Positions 1 to 6,526 of a stretch of 21,031 nt of DNA are shown one piece after another (the first letter of the stretch is position 1; each line of letters opens with the position of its first letter). Under the pieces are notes generated by a model. The model saw nothing but the letters and a program-made list of their open reading frames with translations. It was not told the DNA's origin and made no database searches. The stretch comes from Candidatus Aminicenantota bacterium. GTDB taxonomy: Bacteria; Acidobacteriota; Aminicenantia; Aminicenantales; Aminicenantaceae. The stretch covers positions 1 through 21,031 of the forward strand of contig DAOUYU010000006.1 of NCBI GenBank assembly GCA_030673995.1, written 5' to 3'. Both the position numbers and the translations under genes were made by a program.

Positions 1-3
1 TGT

Positions 4-90
4 AGCGGCGAGGCAGTGGCCTGTGAAGCTGTACTAAGGTACCGCGAACAGGCTACAACGAAGCCGATGCAGTGAGATCGGCTCGCCTGG
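4..90. other. Foldable RNA-like segment, possibly the end of an element lying outside the window
   Basis: Three nested pairings can be drawn by eye. GTGGCCTGT at 16-24 pairs with ACAGGCTAC at 48-56 (one G-U). Inside it GTAC 31-34 pairs with GTAC 39-42 around a TAAG loop. AGCCGAT 62-68 pairs perfectly with ATCGGCT 77-83. GGCG 7-10 pairs with CGCC 84-87 and closes a three-way junction around the other two. The density of pairing in 90 bases is much higher than in the AT-rich stretch that follows. The plus frame starting at base 1 is also open to a TGA at 73-75, so it could instead be the last 24 codons of a protein. A group II intron domain I remnant is one guess; I could not confirm any family. 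Confidence 0.35.
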
Positions 91-179
91 AAGGTAAATT
101 TGACCGACTTATTCTTAGAAAAAGTTTTGGAAAATGTTTCAATCACAATGCTGCAAAATGAATTGAGTAATAGGTTGAT

Positions 180-185
180 TATAAT
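180..185 (+). promoter_or_regulatory. Candidate -10 box for the biotin carboxylase operon
   Basis: A perfect TATAAT lies 52 bases before the biotin carboxylase start, in AT-rich DNA. No convincing -35 hexamer sits 16-18 bases upstream, so this is a weak call. The biotin carboxylase has no clear Shine-Dalgarno sequence either. Confidence 0.25.
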
Positions 186-237
186 GAAAATATATCTCGG
201 TGTCGGCAAAATTTATGAATAGTTCAGAGTAAATAAT

Positions 238-1746
238 ATGTTCAAAAAAATACTAATTGCAAACCGTGGAGAAATTGCTGTCAGGGTCATCAAAGCCTGT
301 CAGGAGATGGCCATCCATGCAGTAGCTGTTTATTCAGAAGTTGACAGGGAGAGCCTTCATGTTCAATTGGCGGAGGAGGCTTTCTGCATCGGTCCTCCTC
401 CAGCCGTTGAAAGCTACCTCAACATGGACAGAATCATCCAGACTGCCCATCAAACAGGCGCTGAAGCTATTCACCCTGGGTATGGTTTTCTAGCCGAGAA
501 TTCAGAATTTGCCCGGCGATGTGAGAAGGAAAACATTGTTTTTATCGGGCCCAACTCGAAAGCTCTTAGCCTTGTCGGAGATAAGGTCCGTTCCCGTCAG
601 GCGATGGAGAAAGCCGGAGTGCCGATTATCCCGGGAATGAAAGGAATAGCCAGAGATCTCTCTGAGTATGAGTTAAAAGCAAAAGAAATTGGATATCCGG
701 TGATGATCAAGGCCTCAGCAGGTGGTGGTGGAAAGGGAATGAGGGTTGTTTACAGCCCGAACGAATTGGGATCTTCCCTTGAAGCCGGGAAACGAGAGGC
801 AAAGTCAGCCTTTGGCGATGAATCTGTTTACCTGGAAAAATACATCGAAGAGCCGAGGCATGTCGAATTTCAGGCACTGGCCGACAATTATGGAAATATT
901 GTCCATCTTTATGAAAGAGAGTGTTCCATCCAGAGAAGGCATCAGAAAATCGTGGAGGAAACTCCCTCTCAGGCATTGGACCCTGAGCTCAGGTCTAATA
1001 TGGGAGAAATCGCAAAGAAAGTCATTGAGGTCTCCGGGTATAATAACGCAGGAACAGTTGAATTTCTCCTGGATAGGGATAAGAAATTTTATTTCCTGGA
1101 GGTCAACGCCCGCCTTCAGGTCGAACATCCTGTGACCGAACTGGCCACAGGGGTGGATCTAGTCCACCAGCAGATTTTGATTGCTTCTGGAGAGAAGCTT
1201 TCCTTTCGACAGGAAGATGTGGGCCAGAGAGGACATTCCATCGAATGTCGCATCTATGCGGAGGACCCCATCAATAATTTTCTGCCTTCTTCAGGAAAGG
1301 TTCTCTTCCTTAAAGAGCCGAAAGGGCCCGGTGTTCGGCATGACTGTGGCATTTATAGCGGCTGTTACGTGCCGATCTATTATGATCCTATCCTGGCCAA
1401 GCTTATTGTCTGGGCAGAAAGCAGAGGTATCGCCTGTCAGAGAATGCTTAATGCACTGGATGATTATGTTATTCTTGGAATAAAGACAACCATCGATTTT
1501 CTCAAGGAAGTCATTGCTCATCCCCGGTTCAAAGCAGGGGAGACAACGACCGGTTTTATCCCCAAGCATTTTGACGGCTGGAAAGGAAAGAAAAAAACAG
1601 AGGAGAAGTTGAGGCTGGCTTTGGTTGCCTCAGCTTTTGATAGTTTCAATAAAACATACGCAGCCAAAGGCGGGGGAGCCGTACCCAAAGAAGTTTTTTC
1701 ACCCTGGCAGTCTCTGGGCAAATGGCGGATCGGAGGAGGGAAATAG
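238..1746 (+). CDS. accC: Biotin carboxylase subunit of an acyl-CoA carboxylase
   Basis: Catalyses ATP-dependent carboxylation of biotin on the carrier protein, the first half-reaction of acetyl-CoA or propionyl-CoA carboxylase, in the cytoplasm. The 502 residues show the N-terminal Rossmann-like domain starting MFKKILIANRGEIAVRV. The HPGYGFLAEN motif is at 80-89, the ATP-grasp glycine loop AGGGGKGMR at 161-169, RHVEFQ at 207-212, RRHQK at 233-237, and the catalytic/metal segment EVNARLQVEHPVTE at 288-301. The C-terminal biotin-carboxylase domain runs to about residue 450. At 502 residues it is somewhat longer than E. coli AccC (about 450) and closer to the alpha chain of propionyl/acetyl-CoA carboxylases without the carrier part. 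The ATG at 238 is fixed by the family N-terminus; its Shine-Dalgarno is weak. The carrier protein follows after one base. No carboxyltransferase gene lies in the window, so the acyl-CoA substrate is undecided. Confidence 0.95.
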   Translation: MFKKILIANRGEIAVRVIKACQEMAIHAVAVYSEVDRESLHVQLAEEAFCIGPPPAVESYLNMDRIIQTAHQTGAEAIHPGYGFLAENSEFARRCEKENIVFIGPNSKALSLVGDKVRSRQAMEKAGVPIIPGMKGIARDLSEYELKAKEIGYPVMIKASAGGGGKGMRVVYSPNELGSSLEAGKREAKSAFGDESVYLEKYIEEPRHVEFQALADNYGNIVHLYERECSIQRRHQKIVEETPSQALDPELRSNMGEIAKKVIEVSGYNNAGTVEFLLDRDKKFYFLEVNARLQVEHPVTELATGVDLVHQQILIASGEKLSFRQEDVGQRGHSIECRIYAEDPINNFLPSSGKVLFLKEPKGPGVRHDCGIYSGCYVPIYYDPILAKLIVWAESRGIACQRMLNALDDYVILGIKTTIDFLKEVIAHPRFKAGETTTGFIPKHFDGWKGKKKTEEKLRLALVASAFDSFNKTYAAKGGGAVPKEVFSPWQSLGKWRIGGGK

Positions 1747-1747
1747 A

Positions 1748-2254
1748 GTGGAGTTCGAGTTTCTGATCGATAGTAAAGTACACAGAGTTACTCTTGAAAA
1801 AAAGGAGAATATATTTGTCGTTTCAGACGTAAAAAACCGCATCGAAGCGGATATCCGCTATATCTCTCCAAACACTTTGTCTGTATTGATTAAAGGACGT
1901 TCCTATAAGGTGTATTTTGCCAGGGATAAAGAAAAAAGGTATTTTTCTCTTGGTGGAGAGCAGTTTGTTGTTCAAGAATCTGCTGAGGGCGCTGAGGATG
2001 TGCGTGAAGACGAGGGAGAATCTCAGGAAGATGAGTTTCTGGTCAGAGCTCCCATGCCTGGAAAAGTGATAAAAATCAACGTTTCCGAAAAGGAAGACAT
2101 AAGAAAGAATCAAACCCTGGCCATTGTCGAAGCGATGAAAATGGAAAACGAGATAACATCAACTATCGAAGGTTATGTGAAGAAGATTTTTGTCTCTGCC
2201 GGCGATCTGGTCGACTCTGAGAATCCCATCATTGAACTTGCCCCAAAAGAATAG
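1748..2254 (+). CDS. Biotin carboxyl carrier protein (biotin/lipoyl-attachment domain)
   Basis: Carries the biotin that the upstream biotin carboxylase charges. The C-terminal 70 residues form a biotinyl domain with the hallmark EAMKMENEI; the biotin-accepting lysine is residue 131. An APMPGKV segment opens the domain, as in propionyl/acetyl-CoA carboxylase and decarboxylase carriers. The N-terminal ~90 residues are a charged beta-rich region ending in an acidic linker (about residues 78-96), not a recognised enzyme domain. I chose the GTG at 1748 because GGAGGAGGG at 1732-1740 sits 7 bases upstream and it starts one base after the biotin carboxylase stop. The same frame is open upstream to 1625, but that part overlaps the biotin carboxylase gene and has no ribosome site. 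Translational coupling with accC is likely. With 168 residues it is the usual size for a free-standing carrier. Confidence 0.9.
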   Translation: MEFEFLIDSKVHRVTLEKKENIFVVSDVKNRIEADIRYISPNTLSVLIKGRSYKVYFARDKEKRYFSLGGEQFVVQESAEGAEDVREDEGESQEDEFLVRAPMPGKVIKINVSEKEDIRKNQTLAIVEAMKMENEITSTIEGYVKKIFVSAGDLVDSENPIIELAPKE

Positions 2255-2713
2255 TCAAAAGAAAAGGGGTCGCTACCGTCATTCCCGCGGAGGCGGGAAT
2301 CCAGTAAAAGAATTGGCATCGCGTCTCAACATTAAAAGAATAGTAAAAGAATAGGGGGTCGCGTCTCAATATTTGACATTTTTTTTCCCCATATCAAAGT
2401 CCATCCCTCTCTCCCTTCTATCTGTCATTCCCGCGAAGCCTGTGCCCGCGCAGGCGGGGTAGCGGGAATCCAGTAAAAGAATAGGGGTCGCTACCGTCAG
2501 TCCCGCGCAGGCGGGAATCCAGTAGAATAATATATCTTTTCATCTCCGTTTTTCTTATCTTTTGTTTTTTTTATTACTAATCCTGGATTCCCGCCTTCGC
2601 GGGAATGACAGAAGTGAATTGTTTAAGCTGAGAAAATAGGCTAAACTAATTATATAGAGTGAGTTGTAGCCTGGATTGACTGAAAAAAATAATAAAGAGT
2701 GCAACTTTTTTAG
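2255..2713. repeat. 459-base gene-free stretch packed with palindromic intergenic repeats
   Basis: At least four copies of a GTCATTCCCGC...GCGGGAATCCAG palindrome lie here: 2278-2304, 2423-2472 (longer, with an inner GCCTG/CAGGC hairpin), 2495-2523, and an inverted copy at 2582-2610 (CTGGATTCCCGC...GCGGGAATGAC). The first and third sit inside a longer direct repeat of about 50 bases that begins GGGGTCGCTACCGTCA and ends ATCCAGTA, starting near 2266 and 2483. A second motif, GGGGTCGCGTCTCAATATT, is at 2355-2373. Related elements appear again at 10911-10986. These look like REP/MITE-type dispersed repeats that fold as hairpins in RNA. No gene was seen in the stretch; the promoter for the following sigma factor must lie in the last 100 bases, but none is clear. 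Confidence 0.85.
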
Positions 2714-3325
2714 ATGAAAGAAAGTTTAAAGAAAATGAGAATGGATGAACAGGAGCTGGTTTGCCGTATTCAGGAAGGAGACGAGGTGGCTTTTAAAGAA
2801 ATTGTCAAAATTTACAAGGACAGGATAGTCAACTTCTTGTGCCAGCTCACAGGGGATTACCAGAAAGCCGTGGAATTATCTCAGGAGACATTCATGAGAA
2901 TCTACTTTAAAGCCCATCAGTACAAACCAGTAGCTCCTTTCTCTTCCTGGGTTTATACCATAGCTTCAAACCTGGCTAAAACAGAGATGAAGAAGATGCG
3001 CAGGTTTTCTGTGGTATCCCTCGATGACATGCAGAGAAAGCTACCGGCCGGGGCTCATGTTAATGATCCCTCTGATTCGGGTTTAATCAGCAATCTAAGG
3101 AAAGCATTAGATTCCCTTCATCCGCGCTACCGGATCCCGGTGATACTCAAGGATATAGAAGGTTTCTCTCAGGAAGAGATAGCCGAGATATTGAAGAAAC
3201 CCCTGGGCACCGTGAAGGCCAGAATCAGCCGGGGAAGGAATTATTTAAAAAGAGAATTAGAGGAAGCCTCATCTGGAAATAATTTTTCAATGAAGAATGA
3301 GGAGTTTCAAAATGGAAGAGCTTAA
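2714..3325 (+). CDS. ECF-type RNA polymerase sigma factor
   Basis: Directs RNA polymerase to a dedicated promoter set, normally in response to envelope or extracytoplasmic stress. Of 203 residues, about 28-97 form sigma region 2 (FKEIVKIYKDRIVNFLCQL, then QETFMRIYFKAHQY and the SSWVYTIASNLAKTEMKK segment). Residues about 125-182 form region 4 (LDSLHPRYRIPVILKDIEG, then FSQEEIAEILKKPLGTVKAR, the helix-turn-helix). There is no region 3, as expected for this group. ATG 2714 gives a slightly long N-terminus; ATG at 2741 is possible, and neither has a good ribosome site. The next gene overlaps its last 14 bases and encodes a one-pass membrane protein, the classical place for an anti-sigma factor. 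The third gene is HtrA-like, so the layout resembles the rpoE/mucD type of envelope stress operon. Confidence 0.93.
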   Translation: MKESLKKMRMDEQELVCRIQEGDEVAFKEIVKIYKDRIVNFLCQLTGDYQKAVELSQETFMRIYFKAHQYKPVAPFSSWVYTIASNLAKTEMKKMRRFSVVSLDDMQRKLPAGAHVNDPSDSGLISNLRKALDSLHPRYRIPVILKDIEGFSQEEIAEILKKPLGTVKARISRGRNYLKRELEEASSGNNFSMKNEEFQNGRA

Positions 3326-3710
3326 TCTTTTAGAAAAATTAGAGAGGGTCAAGGCTCCATCCGATTATGAACAGAGAATACTGGCTCAACTCTCTCTAAG
3401 AAAGAGAAAAAAGATTAGGATAAAACATCTTCGTTTCTCCTTATCCGGAGCTTTTAGTGCCGCGCTTATAGTGTTTGTTGTATTGAATGTTTTTGTCCTC
3501 TCCAAGAAGAGCCCTGTGGAGTTTACCGATTTAGAGAAGGGCTTTTCCAGAGCATTCCAGAGAGGAGAGGCACTGAGAAGGGGGGATACTATCCCTATCA
3601 TTGAAGCCGTCGACTATATCGGGGAAATGAAGATCCATTCCTCTGAACCCCGAACAATATATATTCTGGAGCAGGTTTCTGAAAGAGTGAGCCCGCAAAT
3701 AAAATATTAA
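3312..3710 (+). CDS. Single-pass membrane protein in anti-sigma position
   Basis: The 132 residues have a charged cytoplasmic N-terminus (1-40, ending in the basic stretch RKRKKIRIKH). One membrane helix lies at about 43-63 (SLSGAFSAALIVFVVLNVFVL), followed by about 68 periplasmic residues. There is no HxxxCxxC zinc anti-sigma motif, and I recognise no family by sequence. The role as anti-sigma or as membrane regulator of the upstream sigma factor is inferred only from topology, the 14-base overlap with the sigma gene, and operon position. The start at 3312 is supported by GGAG at 3300-3303; an ATG at 3297 lies further inside the sigma gene with no better ribosome site. Its stop codon is part of the next gene's Shine-Dalgarno, so the three genes are probably coupled. 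Confidence 0.7.
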   Translation: MEELNLLEKLERVKAPSDYEQRILAQLSLRKRKKIRIKHLRFSLSGAFSAALIVFVVLNVFVLSKKSPVEFTDLEKGFSRAFQRGEALRRGDTIPIIEAVDYIGEMKIHSSEPRTIYILEQVSERVSPQIKY

Positions 3711-3725
3711 GGAGGTTTATTTAGA

Positions 3726-5393
3726 ATGACCACTAAATTAAAAAATGTTACAGTACCGTTAGTCTTCATATCTCTAATTTTTTTAGGCCTAAGAGCCGAG
3801 TCTATGCCAGATCCGGGCGGCCAAGACAATATAGAGAAAATAGCAAAGAAGGTTTTTCGATCGGTTGTTAAGGTTATAACAAAAAACGGCATAAACAGAG
3901 TCGCTACTGGAGTCGTTGTCGACAAGAATGGGTACATTGTTACCCATGCTCTCATTTCTCCCCGCCATGAAAGCATCTTAGTTATTACTCCTGATGGAAA
4001 AAAGATCGAAGCCGATTTTCTAGGTATGGACCCGGTGACACACTTAGCTCTTATTCAGGCCAAAGATAAAAACCTGATACCGATATCCATAGGGAAATCA
4101 AAGCAGCTTTCTCCTGGTTCCTGGATTGGAGTCATCAGCTTTTCCGAAAAGACGCCTGCCATCACCCAGGGAATTGTCAGTTCGATTTCCCCAGAAGCTC
4201 TTCGGTTGAATGTTTGGACTGTCCCTGGTTCGAGCGGAAGCCCTGTTGTCGACAGGAATGGCCGCATGATTGGATTGATTAGGGGAGCATACATTGAGGA
4301 CAGGCCGGTTGTGATTGAATTTAAAGAGAAATCGCTGATTGCTTCAGGCTTTATGTTCAGTAAAGCAGAAGCACCTTCTTCCGGTCTGGCCAAAGCGGTT
4401 CCGGTAGAGGTCGTAACGGAGGTCTCCTCTGAGATAAAAAAGGAAGGAAGAGTGAGAAGAGGATGGCTGGGAGTCTCGACAGATGAAGACGAGGAAGGCA
4501 GGATCAAGATTATTGGTATTGATGGGGAAAGTCCGGCGGAACTGGCAGAGTTAAAGAGGGGAGATATCGCTCTCGAGTTCGAAGGAAAAGAGGTGACAAG
4601 CTTCGAGATGTTGAGAGATGAAATCAGAAAGAGAAAGCCTGGAGAGGGAGTTACTTTAAAGATAGAGAGAAATGGAAAAACAAGAAATGTAAAAGTGAGA
4701 TTGGGTGAGTACTCGGAAGAATCCGGATGGCGAGAATTAGAGTTTAAATTCCCGCGGCTCTTTCCACCACTCAGGCCACCAATACCCCCTACAGTGCCTC
4801 CGGTTCCTTCACAGCCCCCCGTGCCGCGCACACCCAGGGTGTTTTCCTGGGGTTTGGAGCAAAGAAAGTTTATCGGCGTTTATTTACAGCCGCTCAACAG
4901 GGAACTTTCAGAATATTTTGGTGTTGAAAAAGGCAGGGGATTATTGATAGCGACTATCAGGGAGGATAGTCCTGCAGAAAAGGTGGGATTGAAAATTGGA
5001 GATGTTATCGTCAAGGCTGATGGAGTTAGAGTCCAAAGAGCGGAACAACTGAGCAGAATCATACAGGGTAAAGAAAAAGGAAACAGGATCAAAATAGAAT
5101 TTCTCAGAGATAAAAAGAAGAGGACTGTTAAGGTGGAAATTGAGGAAGAAGAAAGGAGCGGCTTCATCAGGTTTGACAATAGAGATGGTTGGGATGATTA
5201 TGCCGGATACTGGGATGATGATGGAACAAATTTGAGGAAACAGTATAAAGCATGGGGAGATCGTTATTTCCAGGATTTTCAAAATTGGATGAAAAAATTA
5301 AAGAAGCATCTTGAGGAATCAACCAAAAAAAGCACGGAAGCTACACAAAGGCTGTTGAGGTCTTTAAAAGCATATAAAGTAGTGAAAGGATAA
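3726..5393 (+). CDS. HtrA/DegP-like exported protein with trypsin fold, two PDZ domains and a degenerate catalytic triad
   Basis: The 555-residue exported protein has a signal peptide at 1-24, a trypsin-like domain at about 35-225, and PDZ1 at about 245-330 (GWLGVSTDEDEEG onward). A proline-rich linker (345-371) leads to PDZ2 (about 382-473, starting KFIGVYLQPL), and a charged helical tail ends at 555. The fold is HtrA-like: DKNGYIVT at 66-73, MDPVTHLALIQ at 101-111, VPGSSGSPVVD at 166-176. By alignment with the usual GYIVTNNHV and DPxTDLALI motifs, the catalytic His position holds Leu76 (a His lies two residues earlier) and the Asp position holds His106. Ser170 is kept. It may therefore be a chaperone or peptide sensor rather than a normal protease. 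TAAGGAGG at 3708-3715 is an excellent ribosome site. It closes the sigma operon, and an intrinsic terminator follows. Confidence 0.85.
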   Translation: MTTKLKNVTVPLVFISLIFLGLRAESMPDPGGQDNIEKIAKKVFRSVVKVITKNGINRVATGVVVDKNGYIVTHALISPRHESILVITPDGKKIEADFLGMDPVTHLALIQAKDKNLIPISIGKSKQLSPGSWIGVISFSEKTPAITQGIVSSISPEALRLNVWTVPGSSGSPVVDRNGRMIGLIRGAYIEDRPVVIEFKEKSLIASGFMFSKAEAPSSGLAKAVPVEVVTEVSSEIKKEGRVRRGWLGVSTDEDEEGRIKIIGIDGESPAELAELKRGDIALEFEGKEVTSFEMLRDEIRKRKPGEGVTLKIERNGKTRNVKVRLGEYSEESGWRELEFKFPRLFPPLRPPIPPTVPPVPSQPPVPRTPRVFSWGLEQRKFIGVYLQPLNRELSEYFGVEKGRGLLIATIREDSPAEKVGLKIGDVIVKADGVRVQRAEQLSRIIQGKEKGNRIKIEFLRDKKKRTVKVEIEEEERSGFIRFDNRDGWDDYAGYWDDDGTNLRKQYKAWGDRYFQDFQNWMKKLKKHLEESTKKSTEATQRLLRSLKAYKVVKG

Positions 5394-5417
5394 CCTGCTC
5401 CGGTTCCCATTTCTCAG

Positions 5418-5457
5418 GGGAGGGAAGGATATTGTATCCTTCCCTCCCTTTTTTTTT
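5418..5457 (+). terminator. Strong intrinsic terminator of the sigma/HtrA-like operon
   Basis: A perfect 14-bp stem, GGGAGGGAAGGATA at 5418-5431 with TATCCTTCCCTCCC at 5435-5448, has a TTG loop and is followed by nine T. It begins 25 bases after the stop codon. It also stands between this operon and the convergent trmH gene. Confidence 0.93.
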
Positions 5458-5526
5458 CTGAATTATTCATAAAAACTGCCGATACGTTTATTAATTTTCA
5501 TGAATGATCCAGGATATTTCCCGTTT

Positions 5527-6132
5527 TCAGTCTTTATTGGATGTTTCTTTAGAGAGGCCAAGCCACTTTTTCATGTATTCTTTAAATTCCTCTGAGGATA
5601 ATCTCCTTTTCGTATAGAATCCCTTTTTTTGCCTTTGTTTCATCGCCTCATAAAGGATTATTCCCACCGATACAGAAAGGTTGAGGCTCTGAGCCATTCC
5701 TACCATCGGTATTTTAATTTTGTAATCAGCCAGAGAGAGAGCTTCTTCCGAAATTCCTTCGGCCTCATTTCCGAACACAAGGGCAGTGGGCTGAGTATAG
5801 TCCACAGATGTGTAGGGAAGAGAGTCCGCGCTGAGATGTGTCGCAGCAATTTTAAATCCTTTTTCCTTTAATCGAGTCAGGCAATCCCTGGTGGAAGTAT
5901 AATATTGAAACTGGAGCCATTTTTCGGCTCTGGTTGAGATGGCTTCATTCACGGGAAAGAGCTCTTGGCTTGAGGAAATAATATCCACATAAAGGATCCC
6001 TGCTGCATCGCAGGTCCTCACGACTGCACTGGCATTATGGGTATTTTTCACTTCTTCAAGGACAATCCTCAAGTCCGGCTGTCGATGGGAGAGAATCTTT
6101 TTTACCTTTTCCGTTCTTTCTCTTGTAGGCAT
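5527..6132 (-). CDS. trmH: tRNA (guanosine-18-2'-O)-methyltransferase, TrmH type
   Basis: SPOUT-class methyltransferase that uses SAM to methylate the 2'-OH of a guanosine in the D-loop of tRNA. The 201 residues carry the TrmH signature N-terminus (SHRQPDLRIVLEEV, then NTHNASAVVRTCDAAGI with the catalytic Arg). The SPOUT knot motifs are TALVFGNEAEGIS and IPMVGMAQSLNLSVSVGIILYEA. The basic C-terminal tail (KKGFYTKRRLSSEEFKEYMKKW) is typical of TrmH rather than of the larger RlmB/SpoU members. I start it at ATG 6132 (MPTRERTEKVKKIL), which matches E. coli TrmH. The frame is open to a TTG at 6168, but that would overlap the -35 box of the promoter below. No ribosome site precedes the ATG. The gene stands alone and converges on the sigma operon. 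Confidence 0.9.
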   Translation of the reverse strand: MPTRERTEKVKKILSHRQPDLRIVLEEVKNTHNASAVVRTCDAAGILYVDIISSSQELFPVNEAISTRAEKWLQFQYYTSTRDCLTRLKEKGFKIAATHLSADSLPYTSVDYTQPTALVFGNEAEGISEEALSLADYKIKIPMVGMAQSLNLSVSVGIILYEAMKQRQKKGFYTKRRLSSEEFKEYMKKWLGLSKETSNKD

Positions 6133-6138
6133 GGACAG

Positions 6139-6168
6139 AATATAGCAGAATTGGGGGCAAATCTTCAA
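6139..6168 (-). promoter_or_regulatory. Promoter for a leaderless trmH transcript
   Basis: On the minus strand TTGAAG (6168-6163), an 18-base spacer and an extended -10, TGCTATATT ending at 6139, lie only 6 bases before the trmH ATG. The predicted transcription start falls on or next to the A of the ATG, which explains the missing Shine-Dalgarno. Confidence 0.5.
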
Positions 6169-6301
6169 TCTTTACATAACTCAAATTCAATAGTGGATAC
6201 AAAAGACCTGACTCCGACAGAACATCTTTACAAACTACTATCTGTTTACTAAAATACACTAACGTTATTTTCTCCCGAAGTTATTAAAAATTAGGTCTTT
6301 C

Positions 6302-6502
6302 CCCAAAGTGACGGGATTAAGCGATATATCTTTTTTTCTTTTATTTTACGAGATTGCCTTGCTCCTTTCAGTCGCTCGCAATGACACTTTTTCTGTCATT
6401 GCGAGGAGCGTAGCGACGCGGCAATCTCATAAAAAAAATGTCATTGCAAGGAATGAAGCCCACATGCGAGGAATGAAATGACATCGATCATGTCACTTTG
6501 GG
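6302..6502. repeat. Short palindromic element with matching inverted ends in the trmH/glycosyltransferase gap
   Basis: CCCAAAGTGAC at 6302-6312 is the exact reverse complement of GTCACTTTGGG at 6492-6502. Between them lies a long imperfect palindrome: GAGATTGCC...GCAATGACA at 6350-6386 against TGTCATTGCGAGGAGCG...GGCAATCTC at 6394-6428. Short extra pieces of the same motif (TGTCATTGCAAGGAATGAA) follow near 6439. The TGTCATTGCGAGGAGCG palindrome is a dispersed repeat type known from many bacterial genomes. The whole could be a small non-autonomous mobile element (MITE or REP-like). The 394-base gap from 6133 to 6526 holds this element, the trmH promoter and no other gene. Confidence 0.7.
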
Positions 6503-6526
6503 ACAGACTCAAAAATTAAATTGGCC

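Noticed and set aside
1625..1747. N-terminal extension of the biotin carrier into accC
   Set aside because: It overlaps the conserved biotin carboxylase gene and has no ribosome site; the GTG at 1748 has a perfect one.
2255..2713. CRISPR array
   Set aside because: The repeats are palindromes at irregular distances with shared flanks, not equal spacers, and no cas genes are present.
4055..4831. Long minus-strand open frame of 258 codons across the HtrA-like gene
   Set aside because: It is the shadow of a gene with strong domain evidence; its translation is low-complexity Ser/Gly/Pro without any recognisable fold.
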